Source: Mixophyes australis (lineage: Eukaryota; Chordata; Amphibia; Anura; Limnodynastidae). From it: a DNA stretch of 64,000 nucleotides. The notes beneath the pieces are model-generated. The model was not told where the DNA came from and searched no databases. It was given only the letters and a program-made list of their open reading frames with translations. Location: contig JAVHZZ010000011.1 of assembly GCA_036250195.1 (NCBI GenBank), forward strand, positions 60,630,919-60,694,918, given 5' to 3'. A program made the position numbers and the translations under genes. Shown one piece after another: positions 22,721 through 33,949 of this stretch (the first letter of the stretch is position 1; the number at the start of each line of letters is the position of its first letter).

Positions 22721-24542
22721 GAATGCCCAATGAGATAGGGAAAAGAGGGAATGTTACATTACAATTCTTCTAACATTCTCTAGAATATAATGCAAATGTA
22801 GAGAATTTGTTACATTTTTGTTAAATGTTATATATATATATTTTAATATATTATTTTCTGATAATCTATGGCTTACATAACATTGCATTTATGATTTTCT
22901 AATAATTCTCTAGACAAGAGAGATATTTTTATACAGTCGTATTGTGTCGACTCATGCAACGTCTAGTGTTCTATATATTGTTCTCTCAATACTGCGGACA
23001 GGTCACAGACAGCTCTGTCAGGCACCTCTCACATATATATATACCTTTTACTTCCAGTGATTACACTGTTGATTTGTGTTCTGACATCCACTGATTTGTA
23101 TTCAAATGAACGCTCCTCTCACATAAAGCGTATCACTCCCAATAAATGTTCTGCTAGTTTATTGTATAACAACTGTTCATCTCTATTATTCCTGCTTACT
23201 AATGATTTATTCGATGCAGGTAAAAGTGCTAGAAATCAACATAAAAAATATAATTGGTAGATAAATAAATAAATTAAATGATCTTGAAACATGATACAAT
23301 TGTAAGTTAGTGCAAATTATATAGTGACCAGTTTATTAAAAGTAATGTAATATAGAGTAATGTAAAATATAATCCTTATTGTATAATTAAAAAGCACCAA
23401 TATGTATTATCTTATTTATTCTTTATTTGTTTCTTTCTTTTTTCTTTATTATATTTATCTTTTTCTTCTCCTCTTTTTCTCTTATTCCTTTTCTCATTGT
23501 TTATTAGTATATAGATCTTTTTCTTATTCGTGTTTCTTTTTTCAATTTTTTAGTAGAAATCAGCCATCTCAAATTTGCAACTGACCTCTATTAGTTGTAT
23601 ACAGAGGTTTCAGTTTTATGTCACTTTGAAGTGCTATGGGGGGTCATTTGCCCCAAATTGCCTTCCCCCTGGATCCGCCCCTGCTCCATACACACTTTAC
23701 AAATATGCATAGGAACTATCAGCAGAAGAAATGGACAGGGGCAAAGACAGGGTTTGTAGAGGGGGATTTCCACACCACCCCGCCAGTGGGCGTGACCAGC
23801 ATGCATGGGGGTATGGCTACAATTTTAGACAGTGCTTGGCTGCTCTCCAACTCTTCCTATCCCCATAATATACATGGGCAATGTTGTGTGGACTACTGTT
23901 AGCTGCACACAGCTCTCCCCTTTTCAAGCAGAGCCATGTGAAGTGGGGGCAGGGTCCAGCCACCTCAATTATATAGTGCCCCAGGCTTGGAGGGGGGTTT
24001 CCAGGCACTAGGACCCCCCCCCCCCCAGTTTGCCTATGAGACTGTTGTGAATGTGCACACACTTCCAAAGTTGCCCGACAACGTTTCATCGTTGATCATG
24101 ATTTTTAGGAAGTTTATAAAACCAATCAAACGATACAATGTGTTTTGGTGTGATAAAACATTATCGTGGGAGCGTACACAGTCTTGCAATATCATACTAA
24201 GCAGTCATTTATCTGTGATCTGTACGATAATTGCATAGGTGTGTATTCAGGTTAAATGCCCATAAAATATCAGCTCAAGTCCCTCAAAACAGAGGCTGTG
24301 TAAAAATAGTCACATGATATCGCAGAGCAGGGAGAAATAGCTTTTGGAAAATCTATTCCTACAGATAAACACAATTAGTAGGTTTGAGCTTTCAAAATAA
24401 CATCAGTAATCAGTTTGGAGGTGTGATCCTAGCGTCAGAATGTACTGCAATGATATCTAACATAATACTACATAACAGTACCCCTCTTTAATACATTTTA
24501 TTGGACCTGTATAGCTGGACTGACTCCGTTATCTCTTGTCAG
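22721..24542. other. AT-rich sequence upstream of the first phldb1 coding exon; small transposon end
   Basis: No coding sequence is recognised. CTGGATCCGCCCCTG at 23672-23686 looks like a hAT-type terminus (CAGGGGCGGATCCAG inverted) without an identified partner. A run of 13 C occurs near 24015. A promoter or 5' non-coding exon of phldb1 could be here, but none can be shown. Confidence 0.45.
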
Positions 24543-24650
24543 GATAATTTGGAAACAGAATTCCTTCCTAAGACAGAGGCTGAAGAGGTGATGAAAGCAC
24601 TGAAAAGGGATATGGCAAGTCCCTGCCGGAAAACTCATACTGTCACCCAG
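24543..24650 (+). CDS. phldb1: phldb1-like gene, first coding exon (start codon at 24591)
   Basis: The exon is bounded by TTATCTCTTGTCAG and a GTAATG donor. I place the initiator at ATG 24591, giving 20 codons ending ...RKTHTVTQ at phase 0, which joins in frame to the phase-0 start of the 36890 exon. From memory, human PHLDB1 also begins with 20 residues ending TMVQ directly before the same PLD(L/F)I segment, with M, A, L, R, P, T and Q at the same places. That match in length and spacing is the main reason for the call. Bases 24543-24590 would be 5' untranslated, although the frame is also open there. PHLDB1 (LL5-alpha) is a cortical adaptor that binds phosphoinositides through a C-terminal PH domain and helps anchor microtubule-capture complexes. 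An internal ATG at 24615 is an alternative start. Confidence 0.6.
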
Positions 24651-25672
24651 GTAATGCAAAAAAATATCTACGGACATTGTACAAGATATTTGAATGAGCT
24701 GCATTGAAAGGGCAAACTGTAAGGCCTTTTCTGATTTGCAATGTGGCACAAGGTTTTTATATCATGCAAAACTCCTATAATTTTACAGTCTTCACAGAGG
24801 TGGTGATAAATATGTTTATTTGTTTAAAATGTTTAAAAAAATGCAGGCCCTGTGCTGTTGCTCCTACTACTACCCCTGACCACTGGGTGTTAGGGTATTA
24901 ATGTTTTCACGTCCAAAACTAATAATTTCATACGTGGCACTACAAGTCTCAGCAAACACTGGTAGCCATAATTTGCTTGGATATAAAACATGGAAATATT
25001 TGACAGCAGATAAGAACAACTTGGTCCATCTAGTCTGCCCATTGTTTTAATAACCTATGGTAACCTCAAACCCTATTTGATCCTTTATTCCTTATGTCCA
25101 TCCCAAGCATGTTTAAACTGCTCTACTGTATTAGCCTCTATCACCTCTGATGGGAGGCTATTCCACTTATCCACTACCCTTTCTGTGAAGTACTTTTTCC
25201 TCAAATTTCCTCTGAAGCTACTTCCCTCCAGTTTCAGTGCTTGTCCTCATGTTCTAGTACTTCTCTTCCTTTGAAGGATGTTTCCCTCCTGTACCTTGTT
25301 CAAACTTTGATATACTTAAAAGTTTGTATCATCTCCCCCCTTTCTTTTCTCTGCTCCAAACTATACATATTAAGATTGCTTAGACTTTCCAGGTAAGTTT
25401 TGTGCTGTAGGCCTGTTACGACAACGAATGCGGCATAAACTTATAGAACAGGTATAAGAGGTCTTCACCCTTAGCAGCCGTCTTTCCCGTAGAGACTGGT
25501 TATGCTCACAGGTACTCGGATGCCCCCAGGTCTTAAACTCAAAGTAATATAAGTTTATACTCACACATCTGCATACAGGTACGGGAGATGACACACGGAA
25601 CAGCGGCGAACCAACGATCTGTAGACTGGACGGAGCGCCGGAGGGGGTGTCAGGTATCAGCACGGTCAGGGT

Positions 25673-25850
25673 CACAGGCAATGGTTCGGAATCCAGGAGC
25701 AGGCAATAGATCAGGATCACAGGCAATTATTCAGAGTTCGGGTACAGGCAATATGTCAAGGTCACAGGTAAAGGTTCAGAATCAGGAAATAGGCAATAGG
25801 TCAAGGTCACAGGCAAAGGCTCAGAATCCAGTGGCAGGCAAAGGGTCATA
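25673..25850. repeat. 45-bp minisatellite in LTR-A
   Basis: CACAGG(C/T)AA starts at 25673, 25718, 25763 and 25808, an exact 45-bp period over four diverged copies. Confidence 0.93.
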
Positions 25851-26096
25851 CACAGGCAGTCAAATCCAAGGGTTTTCACTAGCAGAGGCACAGGAGCAGG
25901 CTAAGGCACAGGAGCACTGAACTATAACCGGCAGGGAGGCTAAGACCTCCCTGTCTTATAAACAAACACTTGCCAATGGGGTCATGGGTCCAATCAGCCC
26001 TAGAGGCTGTCATTCTGAGTGCACTTGCTAATTGGCGCACGCGCTCGGCTGCACCTAATGCCGGGACGCAGAGCTATGCCCTGCAGTTTCCTGATC

Positions 26097-26137
26097 GTTG
26101 CCTAGACAACGGCGGGACGAGACCCGGAAGTGACGTC
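26097..26137 (+). promoter_or_regulatory. X-box-like palindrome and ETS/CRE-like site in LTR-A
   Basis: GTTGCCTAGACAAC (26097-26110) is one base from the RFX X-box palindrome. CCGGAAGTGACGTC (26124-26137) combines an ETS core and a CRE half. Both recur in the other copy: a perfect GTTGCCTAGGCAAC at 61671-61684 and GAAGTGACGTCCCGG nearby, where the ETS half is degraded. Activity is inference. Confidence 0.55.
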
Positions 26138-26930
26138 CCGGTCATCATAGCGATGGCCGGGATGCGGAAGAGAGAGTCACGGCGGCTGAGCACCGCCGCG
26201 GTTCGTAACAAGGCCATGCACAATTTTAGTTGCCCCTCTTTGTACAGTCTCTAATGTATTCATATCCTTCTGAAGATATGCCCTCCAGAAATAAACACAG
26301 TATTCTAGATGTGGCTGTTACCAATGACTTATACAGTGGCGTTATTACTTCTTTTTTTCTGCTCCTGATTCCTCTCCTTATGCAACCAAGCATCTGACTT
26401 GCCTTCCTCATTGCTTTGTTACATTGCTTACCTGCTTTTAAGTCACCTGAAATAGTGACTCCTAGATCCCTTTCCTCCGCAGTTGTTTCCATTATAGTGC
26501 CATTAATACTATTTTCCAGTTCTTTTCCAGTCCTCTAGAATCACTCCTGTAGCTAGTGACTGCTTGAATAATTATGTTAATGGTGTTACCAGCACCCCTT
26601 TAAGCTCTGTTAGTATCCTTGGATGTATCCTTTCTGGATGTATCACTTTCAGTTTTGCGAGCTCTGTTAGGACCTTCTCCTTAGTAAATGTACTTGTATC
26701 TACCTCATTTTTATGAGTATACTTGCAACTTAACTGTGGCCCATTCCCTGCTCTTTCTGTAGTGAACACTGAGCAACAATAATTATTAAGAAGATCTGCT
26801 CTTATCTTGTCTCCCTCAACAAAACTCTCACTCTGTCTTTCCTCGTTTTTGTTTTTCTCCTTTTACTTATATACCTAAAAAAAGTTTTAACCCCCTTTCC
26901 CTACTGACTGGGCCATGCTGGTGTATTCAG

Positions 26931-27854
26931 AGCCGGATGGGATTCCAAAGGGATCCTCGACTTTCATCTTCTGGCCCAGTTGAATCCATAGGATTGAAGA
27001 AAAATCCTGTACCATAACGCTTAAGTGCTCCTGGAGCAAGCCCGACAAAATTGACAAGCCAGAATTGCTTTGCTTTGATGTGACAGAGTGTGATTAAGCT
27101 GCTCTGGTTGGTTCTATACCCCACATGGGGTCTAATGTTATTAATGAACATTGAGTGTCAATAAATTTCAATGTATCAATTAGTCTCACAATAATATGGG
27201 GCCCCCACGCTGAGAGTTTCCGTTATAGTGTACATAGGAGCAAGCTTTGTGGAAGCTTGAGCACCCCCAATATTTGTGCTGCCACAGCCACTAGCCATGT
27301 CTATGCATGTCATTTTTAAGCAATATGGGGGTCGTAAGATAGCAACCCCAGTAAGTTTGAAAAAAAAAGCCTGAACATGGTTTTAGATCTTATATCTCTT
27401 GTGAGTGGTTGACATGGAGTGAGAGCAAGGGGAACCAAGCAAGAAGACAACTTTCCCGACATCAACATTGTGTCAACAAAGTCTCCACAACATTCCCCCA
27501 GATGATTACTTAGCTTTTGTTCCCAGAGCCCCTGAAAGAATATGTCCACACAAGGAGATGTTCCCTGATCACCAAATGATAGCAAGCAAATCAATGATAC
27601 CAGATGGAAATGCAAGGTAATCTTTAACATCTACACCAGCTGCGAGAAACACTAGATAGTTTAACTTTCCAAATATTTAAAAGGTTGAGCCAAAAACACA
27701 GCAGTAAAGGGACTGCATATGTTCCCAAATTGCAAATAGCAAAAAAATGAATACTGTAAAGAACACAACAGTGCTATAATTGGTCAATCTCTAATACTAA
27801 AATACCAACACCGTGAGATCGAATATAAAACCATTTTATTAATATAAACACATA
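26931..27854. other. Intron sequence; one unassigned open frame
   Basis: A minus-strand frame at 26927-27151 (FWLVNFVGLAPGALKRYGTG) looks protein-like but I cannot assign it. The rest is featureless. Confidence 0.4.
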
Positions 27855-27950
27855 ATAAATGCGGTTTACTGCAATACTCATATAAACAAGTGATTCACTT
27901 GTTCATGTGAGTATTACAGCAAACCACATTTTTGTACATTTATTATCACA
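27855..27950. repeat. Foldback repeat
   Basis: GCGGTTTACTGCAATACTCA pairs with TGAGTATTACAGCAAACCAC across the short loop around AAGTGATTCACTTG (27893). Confidence 0.85.
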
Positions 27951-28523
27951 GCGTTGTGTCTTTTACATTATAAAGCAAAATATATTATCTTCAGTATTGC
28001 AACAATAATAAAGATTATCATTATTATTATTATTATTATTTACTAAGAGTGGAGTAATAAGATGACCTGGATAGTTCATGAGAGAGAAAAAAAGCCTTGC
28101 CGCTGTACTTCAAGCAAAAATCCTGTAGCAGCTAAGATTATGGTTCACAACTACCACCATGGACAACAAGAAGATAAAAGATGCTATAAACTCCATTCTG
28201 AGGATTATAAGATAATTGAAATGGAACCCATACAGAACGAGCAACTGGAAATGCATAAGCTTGGACATTTATTATTTGGAACTTTGACTTTTGTAGATAC
28301 TAGTTGTTTGGTGTACTTTGATGAACCTGTACTAACACTTCATGGTTTTTACATGATTAGACATTTCTTGTTGGGACATTTTCCTCTGCTCCTAGAGAAA
28401 CTATAGTGAACTTTCTAGTCATTACAGAGAGCAAAGCATAAAAAAAGAGTAAATTTGCATCTTGGCAAAACCATGTTGCATTGGAGAGGGAGGTAAATTT
28501 AAAATGTGGGGACAAAGTTATAG

Positions 28524-28719
28524 CATACTTGCCAACTTTCAGGCAGTGACGTCCGGGAGATACTGGGCAGAGGGCGTGACTAGAGGGCAGGAGGGGGCGT
28601 GGTGTGGTCAAATGTCGCGATTTACCGCAAATTGCATTGTTGTGGCCAGGGAATTGCGGGATGCGGGAGACCCGGATTTCGGTCGTCTCCCGGACATTTC
28701 GGGAGAGTTGGCAAGTATG
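28524..28719. mobile_element. 196-bp hAT MITE (CATACTTGCC termini)
   Basis: Termini CATACTTGCCAACTTTC and inverted CATACTTGCCAACTCTC, flanked by the perfect 8-bp duplication AGTTATAG at 28516-28523 and 28720-28727. Part of another copy is at 46028-46120 and a degraded arm at about 29560-29600. Confidence 0.96.
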
Positions 28720-28754
28720 AGTTATAGTTGGGATAGGGCATGTCCTAGATCAAC

Positions 28755-28935
28755 TTTAAATTTCAGTGTAAAAATAAAGCGATCAAGTATTTATGTGCTA
28801 CATGAAAAAGCAGCCAGTAATTTCCCTATGTGCAAAATAAACTAATTTGCACCCCTTGCATTGTAACATGGTCTGTCCAGGAGCAAACTTACTCCTTTTT
28901 GCTTTGCTTTGCTCTCCTTAATGACTCAGGTCCTG
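28755..28935. mobile_element. One arm of the GGGCCTGATTC foldback MITE
   Basis: The segments GTGCTACATGAAAAAGCAGC, TATGTGCAAAATAAACTAAT and TTTGCACCCCTTGCATTG match 7130-7260 of the complete element. Confidence 0.75.
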
Positions 28936-29813
28936 TAAGTCAATTAAAGCCCCAGAATTCCATGCACAAGAATCAGCATTTTAGAGTTTCAAAATTATAT
29001 TCTTCTCAAAGTGTTAAGGAACTCTCATATTCCCTCTCTCTCTCAACATGAAATTCAGAGTGGTAATGCCAGGTGAGGTAAGTGGGGGGCGGTTGTTACT
29101 CTTTGAGAATTCTATCAATATTTTGCTATGATGGCCAGAAATTTCTAGTTACACCCTTGCCTTGTATATTTCTTGTTTGTGACTTTGCCTTCTATTTATA
29201 ATGGATCTATAGCAGAATTAAATAGACCTGCACTTCTTAGATTTGAACTTCCATGTGTTTTTATAAGTTTTACTATTAAACTTTTAACAGAACAAAATGT
29301 AGTGTTTGGAATGCTTTAGTTAAAATAAATGTTGCTTATTGCATTTTAGTAAAGGCATGTCTCTTATTTGTAATGTTGTGTACAAAAGTAATTTACAGCA
29401 ATACTGCAGTTATTCTATATAGTAAATTCTGCTACTATACTTCCATAGCCATTATCTGTCATTACATAGTAACATATGTTTACGCAATAGGCAGAACATG
29501 TGGCCAAAACATCTACAAATACACCTATGCTTGAATATTTGGACTGTATTTCAATACGTACTTGCCTACTCTCCCAGAATGTTCAGGAGACTCACAAATT
29601 TAGGGAAGTTCTCCTGAACTCCTGGTAGAGTAAATCACCTCCCTGGATCAAACCCACTAGCCTACTGAAGTAGGCAGGAATTTGATGACACAACTTGTGG
29701 TGAATCATTACATCTGACCCCATCCCCTGTTGCTCGATGACACAAATCATGGTATTGAGCAGTCTTTGACGCATCTTACACCCGTCATGGCCGATGCACT
29801 TGCCACTTGGACC
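28936..29813. other. Intron sequence, nothing recognised
   Basis: Apart from a degraded CATACTTGCC MITE arm near 29560-29600, no feature is supported. Confidence 0.5.
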
Positions 29814-29814
29814 C

Positions 29815-30297
29815 AGTGCCATAACAAGGGCGGTGCGGCTGGTACGGTTGCCCAGGGCATAAGTCCGGGGGGGTGCCACTGCCACCCGCTATCACACCAA
29901 GCAAGGAATGCAGTATGAGGCAGGACTGCCTGTCCTGCAACTTTGGCTTTTCGGCTGTCATGGTCTAAGGAGCAGTTTTGGCTGTCCACCAGAGAGTTGA
30001 TGATGCTCCACCTTCTGGGCAACCCACCAGCTTTGCCTCCATTCTAGAGCTGCCTGTCCTCCAGCGATGTAGGCAAGTAATATTTTAATAACCTCAGCAT
30101 GTGATTTTCTCCCTTCCTCCCTACTGTCTCCCCCTTACATGTCAGTCTCACCCTCAGTCTGTGAGCCTGTCTCCCCCTCCCTCCCTTCTGTCTCCTCCTC
30201 AGTATGTGAGTTTGTTTTCCCCCTTCCCTCTGCTTCCTCCTTAGCCTGTGAGTCTCTATCTCCCTCCTCCCCTCTATCTGCCCTAGTCCTTACTGTT
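29815..30297 (+). mobile_element. Possible left part of satellite hAT element E5
   Basis: CAGTGCCATAACAAGGG resembles a hAT terminus. It is followed by a GC-rich section and then an array of roughly 60-bp CT-rich units (CAGTCTGTGAGCCTGTCTCC), which resumes at 32876 after the LTR-D insertion. The right terminus was not found. Confidence 0.4.
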
Positions 30298-30559
30298 TGT
30301 CACGGGCACTAGGAGTTCTACTCAGGATTCACCAGATGATAATGCTTACCAGAGGGGCGGGGTTTACACAGCGATCCTCTGGGCAGTAGGGTGAATAGTA
30401 GGAACATTATACAACAGCAGGTGGAGAGAGAATGTCAATGGAGTAGATAGGAGTCAGCGACTCGCAGCTATAATGGTAGGAAAGTCAGTGACTTGCAACT
30501 ATGGTGCAGAGGCAGGTATCAACCAAGAAGAGCCGGGCGGACGTGAATAGGTGAAGGAA

Positions 30560-31235
30560 GGTAACGGGAGAGTCAGTGGTCTGCGGATAGCAAGTTGTAC
30601 CACTGCTGTGATGGGAAGACTTGTCCAGGTGCAGGTAGGTAGCGGGGAAGTCAGTGGTCTGAGGATAGCAAGTTGTACCACTACTGTGATGGGAAGATTT
30701 GTCCAGGTGCAGGTAGGTAGCGGAGAAGTCAGTGGTCTGCGGATAGCAAGTTGTACCACTGCTGTGATGGGAAGACTTGTCCAGGTGCAGGTAGGTAGCG
30801 GAGGAGTCAGTGGTCTGCGGATAGCAAGTTGTTCCACTGCTGTGATGGGAAGACTTGTCCAGGTGCAGGTAGGTAGCGGGGAAGTCAGTGGTCTGCGGAT
30901 AGCAAGTTGTACCACTGCTGTGATGGGAAGACTTGTCCAGGTGCAGGTAGGTAGCGGAGAAGTCAGTGGTCTGCGGATAGCAAGTTGTACCACTGCTGTG
31001 ATGGGAAGACTTGTCCAGGTGCAGGTAGGTAGCGGAGGAGTCAGTGGTCTGCGGATAGCAAGTTGTACCACTGCTGTGATGGGAAGACTTGTCCAGGTGC
31101 AGGTAGGTAGCGGAGAAGTCAGTGGTCTGCGGATAGCAAGTTGTACCACTGCTGTGATGGGAAGACTTGTCCAGGTGCAGGTAGGTAGCGGGGAAGTCAG
31201 TGGTCTGCGGATAGCAAGTTGTACCACTGCGAGGA
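30560..31235. repeat. 78-bp minisatellite in LTR-D
   Basis: More than eight copies, over 95% alike by eye, of a unit containing AGTGGTCTGCGGATAGCAAG and TGATGGGAAGACTTGTCCAG. As 78 is a multiple of 3, frames on both strands stay open (229 and 242 codons) with a repeating 26-residue peptide; these are repeat artefacts. Units alternate between GCGGGGAAG, GCGGAGAAG and GCGGAGGAG in a pattern suggesting block duplication. Confidence 0.97.
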
Positions 31236-31499
31236 GGTGAGGACGAGGTCCATATGCGGATAAGTAGAGTAATAGTAATAGTCTATGGCTGTATGTATAC
31301 AGCTGGAGAGCAGAGAAGCTTGTCCAAACAGATATGCAGGGTAACAGCTAATAGTCTATAGCGGGTATGTATACCACTGCTGAGTAGAGAAACTTGTCCA
31401 AGCAAGATATGCAGGATAACAGTTAATAGTCAATAACAAGTATGCATACCGCCGCTGAGTAGAGAGGCTTGTCCTGGTGCAGTCACAACAGGAGAGCTG

Positions 31500-31740
31500 G
31501 GAGGCTGTAGCGGGTATGGGAACCGCCGATGAGCAGAGCAGGTAATCCAGCAGGAAACAGAAGACACGAGCAGGAGAGCTAGGAGTCTGTAGCGGGTATG
31601 GGAACCGCCGATGAGCAGAGCAGGTAATCCAGCAGGAAACAGAAGACACGAGCAGGAGAGCTAGGAGTCTGTAGCGGGTATGGGAACCGCCGATGAGCAG
31701 AGCAGGTAATCCAGCAGGAAACTGAAGACACGAGCAGGAC
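31500..31740. repeat. 82-bp minisatellite in LTR-D
   Basis: GTAGCGGGTATGGGAACCGC occurs at 31507, 31589 and 31671, exactly 82 bp apart. A looser related array of about 85 bp (CTTGTCCAAGCA, TATGCAGG) fills 31260-31480. Confidence 0.95.
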
Positions 31741-32000
31741 ACAGGGAACACCTTCAGAGACTCACAGGGAGTGAGAATCAAGATCAGGCAACGATACAAA
31801 GGCCACAGGTGTCTTAAATAGGGAGAGGTGATTGATCCACCAATTAAGTTAAAAGCAAGGTCATAAGAGTTCAGGGATCCTGCACATGCGCAGTCCTATC
31901 AAGATGGCGGACGGCCGCGGCTCAGGACAGGCATCGGCAGGAAGGAGAGAGAACCACGCACAAGAGCAGAGGCACTCACGGTCCGGTGAGTGACACTGTT

Positions 32001-32865
32001 GTTATGTTCGTATTTTCACTATCAATAAATATTATCCACTGCGATCAATGTGGTTCCAACGCACAAAAGAGATTTAATAGCAAGATGTAACAATTTACAA
32101 TAAAATAAAATAAAGTATAGCTAATACATACGCAGCGCATTGGATCCAGCAAATAGTCATTCAGTCCTGTAGCCTGTGGTCAAAGTAGACTGAATGATGA
32201 TCACAGTGCCTGGTTTGTATACAATTTTTGGTACATAAAAAACAGTGATGATGTCATAAAGTAAATGAGACGATTGTAAAAGCATTCTCTATTGGTTCAG
32301 GATTTAGGACAGTTCAGTACAATGCAGGTCATAGGTCAGTTCAAACGATGCTCTCCAAAGGTGAGGGGCAACTCACTCCAACTGTTATCTACTTGTCTTC
32401 TCTCAGGAGCTCGCTAAAATACTGGTTCGAACCAGTCTATTAGCATTCCAAACACAATATAATTTTGAGCATTAATCCTTTATCATCCATAACTAGCATA
32501 CGCAGGGTGCGATCGCTTAGCCGATAGTAGCAGATTTCTAATGGTAAAAAATGGCTTAGTATGACACTAAACATGATACATTTTCTATATCCTGAACATT
32601 AGATGTCAGATAAAGTGGTTTTAACATTATTATATTAAACTGTTAAAACTATTACATTTGAATAAAAGACTATGTGCTGGAACTTTATTAAAGTGAACTA
32701 TTTACAAATGTAGGTGTTGGTGTAAATGTATTTATAAGTGTTCACTAGTGTTATTGCGTAATAAGCCCTTCCATGCCGTTGCGTAGTATTTGCATATTTT
32801 TACATAAAATCTATTAAAGCAATGTTTATTAATTTTAAACAACTTCATCCAATTATTTGACTTCC
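32001..32865. other. Unassigned insertion between the two halves of a CT-rich array
   Basis: The CT-rich array of E5 stops at 30297 and resumes at about 32876, so after removing LTR-D some 860 bp of foreign AT-rich sequence remains. It lacks coding potential and clear termini. TGTTATGTTCG at 32000 could be an LTR start. Confidence 0.35.
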
Positions 32866-33287
32866 ACACTGTCTTGCCCCTTTCTATCTGTCTCCCCCTC
32901 TTCTCTGTCTACCCCTCAGCCTGAGAGTCTCTCCCTCCATCCTCTCTGCCTCCATCCTTCTTATTTGGCTATAAATTTAATGGGGTAGAAGCTATTAATG
33001 TATTGGTGGGGCTATTAATTTAATGGGGATAGGGGCTATTAATATATTAGTATGGGCTATTAATTGAATGGGGTTGGGGCTTAATTGTGGGATGATTGTG
33101 GTGGCATGAGCTATTTATCATTTTGCTGCCTATTAATTTAAGGTGGGATGATGGCATGTTTATGAAATGTGAATGCTTTTAGTTTAATGTCAGGGATGGT
33201 AGAGGGGAAATATGCCTATTTATTAAATATGAATAATATTAATTTAATCTCGGAAAGGAGGCTTGATTATTGGGTGCTTTGTTTTAA

Positions 33288-33475
33288 TGTAAATATATCA
33301 AGCTGCGAGATTCCGGCGGGTTTAAAAAGTGGAGATCTTGCCTATAGCAACCAATCAGATTCTAGATGACATTTTGTAGCATGTACTAAATAAATGATAA
33401 CTAAAATCTGATTAGCTGCTAAAGGCAACATCTCCACTTTTGAAACCCGCCGGAAACTCGCAGGTTGATACATTT
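33288..33475. mobile_element. Palindromic MITE
   Basis: TAAATATATCAAGCTGCGAG through GGCGGGTTTAAAAAGTGGAG is mirrored by CTCCACTTTTGAAACCCGCC through CTCGCAGGTTGATACATTTA. CAATCAGATT also pairs with AATCTGATTA inside. Confidence 0.9.
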
Positions 33476-33545
33476 ACCCCCTAGAGTGTTCTTTAGCTTA
33501 TTTGCTTTCTTTGAGGTGAATAATAACAATCTTTTTTCCAAACAG

Positions 33546-33603
33546 GTCCACAACAGGATCCAGCCAAGCCAGTAAGCTAAAGACAACAGCAACAGCACAC
33601 TAG
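33546..33603 (+). other. Diverged exon-like block in E5
   Basis: CAGGATCCAGCCAAGCC matches the QDPDKP part of the blocks at 13754 and 21262, with a similar acceptor in front. The frame is closed by TAA after about ten codons and the block is shorter, so this copy is decayed. Confidence 0.4.
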
Positions 33604-33949
33604 GTACCAGAGACTTAGACATCACTGGCCTGCCTCCAACACTTAGCAGTCCACTGATTGCTGGCCTTCCCAATTAGAATCCTTAATTCAGCTGGGTTCA
33701 GCCTCAGGCTACATATGACAAAACACCTTTATCAGGTGTTACCACTAACCTCAATTAATGATGACACATGTGGGGAATCACCAATGAACCTGCCACTATA
33801 AGAACCTACTCAGTGTATTCCTCAGTGCCTGAGTATCAATTGTGTCCCACATCGATACTCCCTCTCCAGGACTATACTAGGAAGAATAGCAGCTATTCAT
33901 GTTTCTTCAACTCCTGTGTCTAGTCTCCCCAACAGCAGCACACTTATAC

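Larger units (their letters stand above)
25414..26210 (+). mobile_element. Solo LTR, family A, with 5-bp TSD
   Basis: The sequence runs from TGTTACGACAACG to TTCGTAACA, flanked by AGGCC at 25409-25413 and 26211-26215. It is 797 bp, matches the copy at 61001-61799 along its length and has no internal retroelement region. It contains a 45-bp minisatellite (25673-25850) and a CpG-rich right third with transcription-factor-like sites. Its position inside the CR1 LINE shows it arrived later. Confidence 0.95.
25020..26930 (-). mobile_element. CR1-family LINE, internally deleted, split by a solo LTR
   Basis: The minus strand carries pieces of a CR1 reverse transcriptase: the start of the RT domain at 26572-26769 (LKVIHPERIHPRILTELKGV), then after a deletion the late RT region at 26226-26492 (ERDLGVTISGDLKAGKQCN, KAMRKASQMLGCIRRGI). 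Beyond the inserted LTR, the C-terminal tail is complementary to 25090-25260 (a KYFTERVVDKWNSLP-like segment). Stops and frame breaks are frequent. The LTR at 25414-26210 separates the last two parts. Confidence 0.88.
30298..31995. mobile_element. Solo LTR, family D, 1.7 kb, with 5-bp TSD
   Basis: The sequence runs from TGTCACGGGCAC to GGTGAGTGACA and is flanked by CTGTT at 30293-30297 and 31996-32000. The 1698-bp LTR is inflated by two minisatellites. The right end is CpG-rich and promoter-like (CAAGATGGCGGACGGCCGCG). No internal region is attached. Confidence 0.92.
32866..33610 (+). mobile_element. Right part of satellite element E5
   Basis: CT-rich units are followed by a GGGGCTATTAATTTAATG-type AT-rich tail like that of E2 (13440-13740) and E3 (20930-21240). 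The exon-like position is preceded by CTTTTTTCCAAACAG at 33545. Confidence 0.5.

Noticed and set aside
28062..28406. 114-codon plus-strand frame
   Set aside because: No recognisable domain, biased toward chance in AT-rich intron, no splice or promoter support.
30560..31235. CRISPR-like regular repeats
   Set aside because: Units are contiguous without unique spacers and lie in a vertebrate LTR.
30499..31240. Open frames of 242 and 229 codons on both strands with repeating peptides
   Set aside because: They exist only because the 78-bp minisatellite unit is a multiple of three and has no stops; there is no start context or known domain.
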